Assembly: GCF_002865645.1 (NCBI RefSeq)
Contig: NW_020194588.1
Coordinates: 1 to 64,000, forward strand
Direction: 5' to 3'
Length of the DNA: 64,000 nucleotides
From: Hyaloscypha bicolor E
Lineage: Eukaryota > Ascomycota > Leotiomycetes > Helotiales > Hyaloscyphaceae
Under the pieces are notes generated by a model, which saw nothing but the letters and a program-made list of their open reading frames with translations, was not told the DNA's origin and made no database searches. The position numbers and the translations under genes were made by a program. Positions 48,200 to 60,098 of this stretch are shown here, in pieces. Positions within the stretch are counted from its first letter, which is position 1. Every line of letters begins with the position of its first letter.

Positions 48200-49200
48200 C
48201 TTTAATTTCGTTATAAAATTAGCAGGATTTAATTCTCTCTTAATTTATTTAACTTCTGTAATCTCTCGTTATTTATATATCTAGTAAAGATATATTATAT
48301 TAATTATTAGATGCTTTTCTCAAGTAGTTCCTAATTTAATAAGGCATTTATATAACGGCTTTGAGTCTATATAGATTACTAGTAATAGTTCTATTTCTAG
48401 TATTTTATTAATTATAAATTTGACTAAAGCGCCTATATTAAAGCCATAAGCTATATTATAAAGTTCTAAAGCTAGAATACTTCTAATAACTCTCTTGTAT
48501 TTAGTAAAGAACTAGTAAATAATATTAGTATATCTAGTTCTATTTACTAGAACTAGAATATATCCGATTTAGGGAAAGAGATCTTTATTATTTATAAATA
48601 AAGCATTCGTAAAAATAATTAAATATAAGAACTTCTTTACTAGCTTTATAAATTTCAGTTCTCTAATAATATTCTCAATTTACTATTAAATATATTTATT
48701 AAGTGCCTTTATATTAGTTTCCGAGAGTTTAATAGCTTAAGTAATAATTAATAGATTATATAAAGCTTCTAGTTAATAGACTAATATAATATATACTTCT
48801 CTAGTATATTAGGTAATATATTAGTTTTTAATAGAAAGATTTTAATAAATAGTATCCTTATTACTTATAATAGTAATATTCTTTATAGAAATAATTCGGA
48901 AGTTTTTATACTAGTATTTTTATATAAGAATAATTCTAGTAATATTCATATAAATAATATCTCTATTAAATTTGAGATTATAATTAATAGTAAGGTATTT
49001 ATATTTCTTAGCCAAGAACTTAGTCTCTTAGAGCTTTAGTTACTTTATTTTTATAAAATTATTAGTTCTAATAAATAGAATATTATTAGTTTAAAGGCTA
49101 ATAATTTCAAAGAATTACTTATTATAAAAAAGGCAAGAATTATAAGTTAACTATTCTATAGAAAGCTCATTAGTATAATAGAAATAATAAGTCTTAAACT
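48200..49200 (-). pseudogene. RT end and RNase H of copia element F
   Basis: The minus strand reads LKTNNILFIRTNN, LQETKFLAKKYKYLTINYN, IIYMNITRIILI, QNLSIKN and ALYNLLIITQAI. The RNase H part then follows: FTNALFINNKDLFP, IGYILVLVNRTR, STKYKRVIRSILALELYN-type text (FFTKYKRVIRSILALELYNI), AYGFNIGALVKFII and LVIYIDSKPLY. This is the copia RNase H with its FADASFANNKD, ASELYAM and DSKSLYDCL motifs; first catalytic Asp appears changed (FTNALF). A product would copy RNA to DNA in virus-like particles; this one is dead. Confidence 0.8.
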
Positions 49201-50149
49201 AGTAATTCCTAGCTTCCGGTATATTATATAGTAGTTTTATAACCTTTAGAATAGAATTATTCTTTAGATTTAGCTCTCTAATAAGTTTATAAGATAGGTT
49301 AATATAAAAATTATAATTAAGCAAGATTATTAATTATATATAAGCTTGCGAGATATTATATAAATATAACTTTATAGTATCTATTATTATAATAATAATA
49401 CTAAGAATAATTCTCTAGCTAATATATTAAATAATAAGTAATTATATTAATATTATATATTTCTTACTATTATTATAAGCTTAAATAACTAGTCTCGATT
49501 TCTTAAACTCTCTCTCTATATTCTTATTCTTAATCTTATTAATAAACCGGGAATTAAAGATACGTATCTCTTTTAGTATCTGAGATCTAGAAGTAATCTT
49601 AAATATGTTTTTTTCTAGAAAGCTAGTAACTTTAACTTAATGAGAGTTCTTATATAGATTATTATTCTATAGGAATACCGTAATATCTAGGGTCTTATAA
49701 GGGTATTTTCTGCTATACTTTAGTAAAATAGTAGAAATAGTAAAAGAAATTATATTTATATTATTTTTGGCCTTATTATAAAGTTCGGGAATAGGTTTAG
49801 ATTCGGGGCTATTAGTAATAACCTTAATATTCCCTATATAAAAGGGCTTTATAAAGATTTAATAGAAGATAGTATTATTATATAATAGAGCTAGTATATA
49901 GTTCTCTCTATTAATAACTACTAGCTTATATAGTTTATTCTAATTACTAGATTAACTAGTATTTCCTTTATATTATATAAAAATATCCGAATTTAAAGAA
50001 GTTTATAAATATTAGTAATACTAGAACTATTTTAGGTATTTAAGGTATTTGTAATCTGGTATCTGGCTTAAAGCTTCTAAATTTCTATTATTACTTTCTT
50101 GAGTACTATTAATTACTATAATATAATTAGTAATAGGGTATTATATTTA

Positions 50150-51240
50150 GTTATTTGAAATAAAGTACTATAAACTAAGAGAATTAGAATAATATTATTA
50201 AGTCCTATAGAATTATTAATAGCTTGAAAAGCTATTTGAAATATAATATCTTTATTAATTCTATTAATTTCAGCTATAATAATAAGATATATATATTAAA
50301 TCGGGCTATAGTAGTATTTTATAATTCTAATAAAATTATAAGCTTTTATAGAAATAATTTTAATTTTAATTCCTATAGTATTTATAAGTTAAATAAACTT
50401 CTTATTAGTAAACTTCTTTCCGGTATTTACTATAATCTAATTAGGAGAACCTAAATAGGTATTAATCTAATACTACTTTAGGATATCTCAAATATATAAT
50501 ATACTAATATTTTAAAGCTATTAGCTAGCTTAATATTAAGTACCTTTATTAATAATATAAAGTATAGGCTTACCGAAAATATAGAAAATATTAATAATAA
50601 TAGAATAATTAAAGCTAATATTATCTTTTAGATTAAACTTGAATTATTCTAGTAATTATTCGAATTTCTAATATTACTTATAATACTTTATAAGATATTT
50701 AAGGGCTTCTATATTAATATTATAGCCTGCTTATTCTAGTATATTTCAGAGCTTATAAATAAATAAATAACTAAAATAATAATATAAATATTATAATTCG
50801 ACTTTTATAAGAAAGCAGGAATTATAAATAAAGAATTCGGAAATAAAGCTTTATAATATAGTATTCTAAAGCAGGAAAAAGTATTTAAAACATTATACTA
50901 TAAATATAAAGTATCTAGTAAAAATAATGAGATAATTAGTAAGATTATTAAAGTAAATTTCTAGCTTATTTATATTAGCTAAACTAAATAGAAATAAAGT
51001 CTTTATAAATATAATATAAAATTATATTTGCCTAATTAGTATTCTTACTATTATAGATCTAATAAAGAATATAGATCTAATATTAAACTAGATATTAACT
51101 TAACTTTTAATAGTTTTATTAAGTTAGATACTATTATTAATATATTATAAAGCTTGGAATTAGTTAGAACTAGTAGTTAAGAATCTAGAGGCTCTAGTAT
51201 TAATTATGACTTTATAAAAGCAGTAAGTATTATATCTTAA
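50150..51240 (+). pseudogene. Unassigned plus-strand frame inside element F
   Basis: A single plus-strand frame keeps protein-like text with few stops from about 50,150 to 51,240, opposite to the copia genes. It reads RNNFNFNSYSIYKLNKLLIS, KKAGIINKEFGNKAL*YSIL, KVFKTLYYKYKVSSKNNEII, NLTFNSFIKLDTIINIL and LELVRTSSQESRGSSINYDF. F is about 1 kb longer than many copia elements, so a nested insertion is possible. It may also be chance opposite a degraded integrase. I do not recognise it. Confidence 0.3.
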
Positions 51241-51449
51241 TATATTATTAATTATAAATATCTAGGTATCTTTTATTTATTTAATAAGTTCTAAAATATA
51301 GTTTTTGCCTATTATCTAATATATATAAAAAAGAGAAATAAGATTATTTATAAGAATATTATTTATAGGAATAGTAAAAGCAGGAATAATAGAAGTAGCT
51401 AAGAAGCTCTTAATAGAAATAAAGTAAGAATCTAAGTAATATTTCTTTT

Positions 51450-53600
51450 CTTTATTTATTTCTATTAGTAAAGTTTTAAAAGCATTATTTACTAGTTTGC
51501 CTTTATTACTTTTATTATTCTCTTTTTCCTTAAATTCAGTAATATACTATATATAAGTATTACTAAAATATTTATTAAAATTACGGGTATTTCGGGATCT
51601 AAATTAGTAAATATTTCTATTCTTAAATCGGGCCTTTTTAGCTTCTTATTCTTCTAGTATATACTTCTATAAATAGTATTTAGGTCTCTTATATATAAAA
51701 TATAACTTCGGAATATAATTATTATAATTACGGGGCTTAGAGAAGTTATTACGGGTTTCGAAGTTATAGCTAGGTCCGTATTAATAATTCCTAGATAAAT
51801 AGTAACTTAGAGAATTTTAAGAATAATATTATTAATTAGTAAAATAAGCTTCGATATTAATTTATTATTTTTTCTTATAGGTAATAATAGATAATTAGAG
51901 CTTATTAATAAGCTAGCCGAGTTTATTAGAAGAATCTAAAACTATATATTAGTATACTAGTAAGCCTTAATAAGAAATAATAATCTTATTATATAAGAAT
52001 TTAGTATTTTATAAAATAGAAGTAAGGCTATATTATAATTTATATAAGTTATTAATTAGTATTTAGATAAGCTTAAATATTATCTTTTTAGGATCTTTTA
52101 CTATTTTAATTACTAAGGTAATAGTATTTCATTTATCTAAATTTCAATAATAGAAACCGGGGCCTTTAAAAAAGCTATAAATATTTATATAGGCCTCTTT
52201 ATATATATGGCTTAAGAGCTAGTTATTATAGAAGTAGTCTTATACTAGTTCCTTTAATATAGTAGGAAAAGCTCTTACTAATACTTCTTCTAGAAGCTCT
52301 ATATATTAGTAAATATTAAGGAAAATAGTAAGTTTATAATTAAAACTATTATTAGTTCCGTTATACTTTTATACTTTAGAATATATCTTTACTACTTCTC
52401 TAATAAGCTTCCTAGTAATAATAGTAGGCATTAATTAATAGAAGTTCGGGTTTAGTAATAATACTAATAGTAATAAAAGTAAAAGTAATAAAAGTAAAAG
52501 TAATAAATAGCCTTAATTTCTTAGCTAAGAGTATCTGGTTTCCTTATATCTAGTTTTATCTAGAATAAAATAAACTAATATAATAGGTCCCTAAAGAAAA
52601 TCTGTTCTAATTAGACTATTATTAATAATATTAGTTTTATTTCAGATATTCTTTATTTTCTTTTAGGCAAGATTAATAAAGAATTATATAATAATAAGGT
52701 TTCTATAATTCTATTTAATATAAATACTATTATACTAAAGTTAGACTCGAAGATTTTATATAAGTATATAATTAATTAGACTATATATTATAATATTAAA
52801 GTTTTTAAAGTTATTCTAGAATAGATCTTATAAATTATTATTACTTTTCTTATATAAGATATACTAATATATCTTAGTAATTAGATATTTCTAAAGATTA
52901 GCCTTTATTATAATTACTAGATTAATACTATTCTCCTATTTCTTAATTAGTTTCTTTCTCTTATTAGTATTTATACTAAACCAAGTTTAGGTTCTCTCTA
53001 ATATATATATATATATATGATTTATAGCAGGAAAGATTTAAAAGTAAGATAGTTCGTAATAGGTTTATAGAAAGAGTTTAGTAATAAAAGTATTTAGATA
53101 CCTGATTTAGATACTAGATATCTGGTTTAGATATCTAGTTTAGATACTAGATACCCAGATATCTAGTAAGAATATTAAAATAAATATTTCGCCCTTAAAT
53201 ATTTCATTTATAATAAGAAATTTAGGAAGTGAAATATTATAATTCCGGGAGGATCTAAAGCTTAAAGAACTCAATTTAATAATAAAATCAAAGTAGTAGT
53301 TAATAAGCTTTAAGGGCATATATAGGATATATATTCCGGAGAGAAAGTCCTATAAATACGGGTATTATATAAATAGAAAAGATAGTTTCTAAGAAAGTAG
53401 CCTTGGGGCCAAAAGAAGTTAGTTTTAAAGAATAATAAAAGTTAAATAGATAAATAATTAAATAGCTAACTGCTTATTAATTAGTAAGAGCTAGTATTAC
53501 TTTTTATAAGCTATTAAATACTTTTATAAAGTTAATAAGTAGTTCTTTTCTTTAATATAAAATGGACTAGATTTGTCTTAGGCTACTAAATATTTTTAGA
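51450..53600 (-). pseudogene. gag of copia element F
   Basis: Near 51,640-51,710 the minus strand reads PKLYFIYKRPKYYL*KYILE followed by EAKKARFKNRN. This matches the copia-type gag zinc knuckle (CFVCKKPNCWS.KH..EER) with Cys-to-Tyr changes. Upstream text (rightward) is Asn/Ser/Tyr-rich, for example GPSYNFETRNNFSKPRNYNN. The start codon lies somewhere before the 5' LTR at 53,645 and cannot be fixed. A low-complexity GTAATAAAAGTAAAA run near 52,470-52,510 falls in or beside it. Confidence 0.6.
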
Positions 53601-53644
53601 ACTAATCTAAAATCTTCTCTAATCTATATATATAAACTAATTAG

Positions 53645-53922
53645 TATTAGTTTACTAGTAATATATAATACTATTATATAGGCATGAAAATACTAGTTAT
53701 ATTAGTTAGTAAAGTTATTATTATTTAGAAATAGGAATTATAGTATTATAGTATTAATATATAATTCCTAAATTTACTAAGCCTAAAGAAATCTAGTCTA
53801 CTAGTCGAGTTACTTATAGAACGCGAGGTTATATAACTATATCTCGTATCTCATATCCTATTACTTATATCCCGTATCCCGTAACTATATATATAACTTC
53901 TAAAGAAATAGCTATACTAATA
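53645..53922 (-). repeat. 5' LTR of element F
   Basis: 278 bp; 28 bp longer than its partner because of an internal repetition of ATATCCCGTATCCCGTAACT-type text near 53,840-53,890. Confidence 0.8.
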
Positions 53923-53927
53923 ATTAT

Positions 53928-56900
53928 TAGTATTATATTTCTTTATACTTTTAAAAAGAAATTCAAGAAACTTATATTTATTACTTTTATTAAATATATA
54001 AGTAATTTCTTATAAAAACTAATAATTCTTTAATTATTAAATACTTTAATTATAATAAATTCGGCTATTATATTAAGTTTTATTTATTTAAATATAATAA
54101 GGAAACCAAAATAGCTTTCTTTAAAATTAAGCCAAGCCTAATTCTTATTTTAGTAAAGAATTCAAAGAATTTAGGCTTTAATTATAATATAAAACCAGAA
54201 AATAAATATCTTTAAAAAAGGTTATTGTTTTAGGGACTTATAATATTAATTTAATAAAGATTTATTTTGATTTATTTAATAAGAGGAAATACTTTCATAA
54301 TATCTTATATTATTAATATAAATAAATTAGAAATCAAGTTTTCTTTTTTATTAATATTAGAGTAAATAGTTATACTTTTATTAATATAAAGCTTATTTAG
54401 CTTATAAAGTAATTCTTAAAAATGAAATTATAACTTCTTTATTTATTTTATATTATATATAATTTTAATAAAAAGCTAGCTAAGTTTATTGAGAAATATC
54501 TAGAGGTTTTATTTTTATTTAATAAAATATTAAGATATTTATAATTATTTTAAATCTTAAAAATTATAGGAATATTCTTAATAAAAAATAGGCTATATAT
54601 TTAATATTCTAGTTAATTATAAGAGATATAAGGTTATATAAATAAAGAATAAGCCTAAATATATATAATTCAATTATATTATTAATATTTCTTAATAATA
54701 ATTAAAGAAATAATCTAATAAAAAGTATTAAAAAGACGCTAATTAGCGAGATATTATTATAAGCTATTTTTAGAAATTTATTATTTTTAAGTAATTATTT
54801 TTTCTTTTAAACTAATTAAAGAATATTATATAATATTATAAAAAAGAAGCTTTTATAATTTAATTAAAATATAATACCTAAGTAAAAGCTAAAGAAATAA
54901 AAAGAAACCCTTAATAAAAAGCAAATACTAGATTTAATTATTCTTATCTTAATAATATTTGATTTTATAATTAAGAAAAAAGAAAGTATTATTAGTTAAA
55001 TCTTTATTTATAAGATTAATAAAAAGCTTAAAGCTCGAAAAAAGGAAATTATTCCTAAATTAAAGAATTAATAACTAAAAGAAATAAAGCTTTAATAGCT
55101 TTAAAAAAATATTATTTCCGAAACTTAAGAAATATACCTTTATTTTCTTTAAAAAGAAATCTAATATTCTTTTTTTTATATAAATTATATAATTATAAGA
55201 TTTAAATTAAAGATTTAAAAGAAATTAAAGGTATTAGATACTAATTTCTCCGGTAATAATTTATTTAAGAGCTTTAGAAAATCAAGTATTTCTTGGAAAA
55301 TAATTTAGCTAAAGGCTTTATTAAGCTAGTTAAGCTCTCTTTATTTTATTAGTTCTTTTTATAAAAAAGGCTAATAAAGATTTATTCTTTTATATTAATT
55401 TCCGTTATCTAAATAATATTATTTAAAAAGATTAATATTTCTTTTTATTTAATAATAAGACCCTAAATTAATTATTTAAAGCCAAGATTTATTATACTTT
55501 TTATTATAAAACTATAAACTCGAATTTTTAAAAACTAAGAATATTTTATCTTTATTATAAAGTATATAAATATAATATTTTCTAAAAAGGCCTTATAAAT
55601 AGCCCGGCTATATATTAATATTATATAAATAATATATTTTTAAGTATTTAAATAAATAAATTAAAATAAAATAATAAGTTTTACTTATATTTTATTTATA
55701 TTTTATTTAAACTACTTATAATAAATATATATAATAGGCTAGCCTAATTAAATAAGCCTCTTATTTGCTTTTATTTTAGTACCTTCTTACTATCTAATTA
55801 AATAATAGTATTATTTAATAAATAAGTTATAAATTAGAAATAAATCAAGATTTTAGAAAGAATAATTAGTTTATTATTATAAAAAATTAGTATTTAGCTA
55901 GGTTTATATAAGTTCCAGGTTATTTTTATTAAAGCTATTTAATAAATACCTTTATTATTTAATTATTATTAAGTTAATCTGAATTTATTATAATTATATA
56001 ATAATTACTTAAATTATTTATATTATTTATAAATATATATTTTATTTTACTTAAATCTTTAAGGTATTATATTACTTATAAATATTTATAAATAATTTAA
56101 GTAATATAACTAGTTTTTTAATATATTACTTTTATATAATTTATTTTAATAATATTTTTATTTATTTAGTAAATTTAGTAAAACATAAAAAATATATATA
56201 TAAAATACTATATTATTTATATTTTATTAAACTTTAAATAAATATTAAGAAATTAAAGTTTAAAGTTATATATATTAAATATTTAGGCTTTATTATTTTT
56301 ATAACTAGTATTAAAATAATATATAATTAGTAATTTCTAAAAATAATTAAAAACATATAATTCTTTCTCGACTTTTATAACTTTTATAAAGGCTTTATTA
56401 AAAAGAATAAATGAATTATTAAATTCCTTACTTTATTTATAAAAAAGAATATTTCTTTTAAATAAACTAAATAATATTAAGGGGTTTTTAATTACTTAAA
56501 AGAAGCTATAATTTTTATTTTAGTTTTATAATATTATAATTTAGACTTATTTATAATAATAGAAATAAATATATTTAAAGAAGTAATTACTAGCTTACTC
56601 TTTTAATAAGATCTAGAAATAAGTCTATAATATCTTATAGCTTATTTTTTTTAAAACTATATTATTAATTAAGCTTAATTATAATATATATAATAATAAA
56701 ATGCTTATTATAATACAAGTATTAAAGAAATAAAAAGCTAAACTAAAAGGCTTTTAAAATACTTTTTTTAAAGTCTATTTTAATTATTAAAAAAAACTTA
56801 TTTACTAAACTAGCTAAGCTAAGCTCTTATTTTACTATTATTTTAAACTTATATATTCTGGAAAATTAAATAAGTAAATAAATGCTTTATTATAAAAATA

Positions 56901-58837
56901 AAATAAAATAAATACTTAAGGCTAAATTAAAAAGAAATTATAAATTCAAGTACTTTTTTTTAAAAATAAAATTAATTTAGAAATTATATATAACTTATAA
57001 CTTATAATAATATTTTATAAAGTCGGTTTACTTAATTCAAAATTTAGTTTTAAAGATCAAATATATATTAAAGATTTCTCGAAAAAGCATATTATTATTA
57101 AAGGCGTGATTTTTCTAAAAAAAAGATTTTTTTTTAAAAAAGCTTTACTAATATCCTTTATTATAATTGCCCTTATAAAAGTATTATTAAATGCTCTTAT
57201 TAAATATAATAGCTTATAATTAATAAAAAAAATTTATAAAATAATTATATATTAATAAAGCTAGAGAAGTTATATATAATAATTTAAGCTAAAAGTAATA
57301 TTTAAATATTATAAAATAGCTTTCTTTTATTTTATAAAAACTTTATATTATAAAGAACAAAATAATTACAAATCACTTTTATAAATTACTTTAATTTATA
57401 AAATATATAATAAATTCCTTTCTAAATATTATAAATATATAAAGCTTTATTAATTATTTAAAAAGTAATATTACTAGCTATTTATAAGCAAGAATTTTAA
57501 TTAATATTAAAGTAATTATTATATTTATAAAAGATTATATATATTAAGAAATAAAAAGCCTAGTTTATTTTATTTCTTTTTAGTTTCTAATTACTTTTAA
57601 TAATATATTATTATAAATTTCAAGAGTTATTCTAAAAGTAATTTAGGCTATAATATAATTATTATTTTTATAAATCGCTTATTTAAATATCTAATTATAA
57701 TTCTTATATAAGATATAATTATAAATAAATAATTAGTATTTTTATTTTTATTTTATATAATATACTAAATAAATATTTTAGAAATAATTATATTAGATTA
57801 GAAATTCTAGTTTAAATTTGATTTTTAAAGCAAATTTTATACGAGAATTAATACTAAGCTTAAGTTATTAATAACTAATTACCCTTAAATAAAAATTAAA
57901 TAAAAATTATTAATTAGTACTTTAATTAAAGATTATATTTATATATTAATTATTATTATTAAAATTATTAGAAAAAATAAATTAATATAATTAATTACTA
58001 ATAAGTTTTCCTTTAATATAAAACTATTAGCTAGTTTCTATTTATAATTAAAAGAAACTATAAATCTCGTATTTTTTTTAATTAAAACTCTCTTATTAAA
58101 CTTAGTTTAGTTAAAGAAAAGCTAAATAAAAACAAAGTCAAGATATTAGTAAATTAATTATATAAAATAAATATAAAAATAATATATAATATAAGTTAAT
58201 AAATATTACTATTTAATTAATTTTAAAGTCGAGAATAAAATATAAGTTATTATAAAGTACTAGAAATCTAATTATTTGAATTAAAAGCTTAAGAATTAAA
58301 TAAAAGAGATTATTTAAATTTCTAGAAAAGTATAATTATTTATTTCTTTTAAATTTACTAGAAATTATAAAAATATATTTACTTTTTTTATATAAAGAAG
58401 CTATAAAAGAATCTCTATAATTCTTTATTAAATTAAGCAAATCCGGAACTACTTTTAATAATACTAGAAAATAATAAATAAAAATACAATATTTAAGCTA
58501 ATAAGAAATAAGCCAAAATATAAAATCTAATTAATTAATTAAAATAGAAATTCTGAATAATATTTAGCTTTAGTATTAAATAGTAGCTTCCTGGCTTTAT
58601 AATACTTTTATAATATTAATATTAATATATTAGATTTATTTAAATTTCTTTAAAACCTATAATATTAGCTAAATTATATAAAAAATAATACTTGCCCGAA
58701 ATCATACTATAATAATAAAAAATTCTTTTAAATTATATATAAGATATTAAAAGGCCGAGAAAAATAATAAAAAAATAAAATAAAATCTTAGCTTTTATAA
58801 ATCTTAAAAACAAGCTTATTTAAAAAAAGAAAAGTAA
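53928..58837 (+). pseudogene. pol relic of gypsy element E
   Basis: Plus strand. RT text YINFRYLNNII*KD near 55,395, KTLN*LFKAKIYYTF, then GLINSPAIY*YYINNI near 55,600. A 474-bp insertion (55,654-56,127) breaks the palm. The frame resumes NNIFIYLVN, KKLKFKVIYIKYLGFIIFIT and FFLDFYNFYKGFIK. RNase H follows: IIIEINIFKEVITS, IAYFFKTILLIKLNYNIYNK. Integrase follows near 57,600-58,300: IINFKSYSKSNLGYNIIIIF, INRLFKYLIIILI and KLLITNYP*IKIK. Both catalytic Asp of the RT active site are Asn (NNI). Most Gln, Trp, Asp and Glu codons expected from element B have been converted. This is a gypsy pol in the same clade as B. Confidence 0.75.
55654..56127. repeat. 474-bp insertion in the RT of element E
   Basis: Element B reads straight through the corresponding place (GTATCTAGATA then ACTTTTATATAG in coding orientation). 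In E the matching words GTATTTAAATA and ACTTTTATATAAT are 474 bp apart. The insert is AT-rich with no coding sense; terminal repeats were not established. Confidence 0.55.
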
Positions 58838-59178
58838 TATTATAATTTGGCTTTCTATTTAATTAACTAATATAATTATTTAACTAGTATTATTTATATT
58901 TTATTATTTATATCTTATATATATATTATTATTTATATTTTATTACTTTTTAAACTATATAATTATATATATAATATATTTATATTACTAAAGGAAATAT
59001 ACTTGAAATATATTAGAAATCTTTAGAATACTAAGCCTCTTATAAGCTAATATACTATAAGATTTATATATTTTCTTATAATTTTTTATATTTTAGTTTT
59101 CTCTTTTTTAGCTTTAAATTATTTTTATAAAAGACCTTTTACCTTACTTTTTAAGCCTTAAATATTATATTTATAATA
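58838..59178 (+). repeat. 3' LTR of element E
   Basis: 341 bp, about 85 bp longer than the 5' LTR because of an extra block around 58,985-59,090 (TACTAAAGGAAATATACTTG onward). Both ends match the 5' LTR. Confidence 0.75.
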
Positions 59179-59718
59179 CTTAATATTTAAATACTAATAT
59201 CCTTAGCTTTTTTTAATTATAAATCCTATATTATATAAAAGCTTAAAATATTTATTAAATAAAATTATAAATAGAAAAAACTAGAAATAAACTTATTATT
59301 ATTTTTACTTATATTTATATTTTTAGTAATTATTACTTTTTTATATTTGTTTTATTATATATTATAGAATTTATATATCTCTTATAAAAACTAATTTTAT
59401 TATTAATTATATTAAATAAATAAAAATAATTAAATGTTTTTATTAAGAAAAAAAGAATATTATAAGACTTATAAAAATATATTTAAAAGAAATTAAAACA
59501 AGATATAATAATATAATTTATATTAAAAAAATTTCGAAAAATAAGATTTTATAATATTAATAAAACTTTTTTAAATATATAATATAAATATAAGTAAATT
59601 TTAGTTTTTTATTAATTTAAATTAGGTTTTTTTCCTATAATAATATATAATATTATTTATTTATTATAAGTAAAATAATTCTAAAATAATATTTATAGAA
59701 TTAGGCAATATTATAGTA
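59179..59718. other. AT-rich stretch, no gene seen
   Basis: No feature beyond composition. It ends abruptly at about 59,718, where GC-richer sequence starts. Confidence 0.5.
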
Positions 59719-59722
59719 TTGG

Positions 59723-59742
59723 ACCTGCTGTTTTCGGCAGGT
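59723..59742. other. Small hairpin at AT/GC boundary
   Basis: ACCTGCTG and CGGCAGGT can pair over 8 positions (one G-T pair) around a TTTT loop. It lies at the left edge of the GC-richer block that carries the recombinase relic and could be part of an element end. Confidence 0.4.
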
Positions 59743-60098
59743 TTGGTCACTATTTTATACAGGGTCGAACCCCGGGAAGATCCATTACATATCGGGCCTG
59801 GCTCTTATCAAGCGGCTAATCATCGGAACGAAGCTACTCCAGAACTCCAAAACGTTAGCTCTTGAAATCCCTCCTGCAACCATCAACTCTTGAGGTACCT
59901 CTTTTGGACTCAATAATTCCCCCCCCCCCAGAAACGGGGGGTCGGTCACCATGGCGGTCACCCTTCCGGCGCTTCGAGTCCTCTGCCCTCCGACCCTACT
60001 TATATATCCTCATCCCTCCCCCATCTCTCTCGCAACCATCACTTCTCGCCGACCACAATACCGTCCTTCTACTCCTCTGCACCCGTCACTCTCTATGA

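Larger units (their letters stand above)
47668..53922 (-). mobile_element. Copia element F nested in E
   Basis: A 6,255-bp Ty1/copia element on the minus strand. LTRs lie at 47,668-47,917 (250 bp) and 53,645-53,922 (278 bp), each starting TATTAGTTTACTAG and ending ACTAATA (originally TGTTAG..CTAACA). The 5-bp target duplication is ATTAT (47,663-47,667 and 53,923-53,927). The minus strand gives a gag zinc knuckle near 51.67 kb, RT-like text at about 48.7-49.2 kb and RNase H at about 48.3-48.6 kb. That order, with RNase H last, distinguishes copia from gypsy. The integrase was not recognised. All frames carry RIP-type stops. Confidence 0.85.
45704..59178 (+). mobile_element. Gypsy element E, heavily RIP-mutated, split by copia F
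   Basis: A plus-strand Ty3/gypsy element. LTRs at 45,704-45,959 and 58,838-59,178 begin TATTATAATTT and end TTATAATA (8-bp inverted ends). Flanks TTTAA (45,699-45,703) and CTTAA (59,179-59,183) are a 5-bp target duplication with one C-to-T difference. Element F (6,255 bp) lies inside. Without F, E is about 7.2 kb. The RT, RNase H and integrase text resembles that of element B, but base composition is far more AT-rich, so E is older or was hit by more RIP rounds. Confidence 0.8.

Noticed and set aside
59745..59830. tRNA-like or SINE-like sequence on the minus strand (GGGGTTCGACCC box-B-like word, TAGCCGCTTGATAAGAGC box-A-like word)
   Set aside because: The T-stem does not pair over five positions, no acceptor stem or anticodon arm forms, and no second copy was seen.
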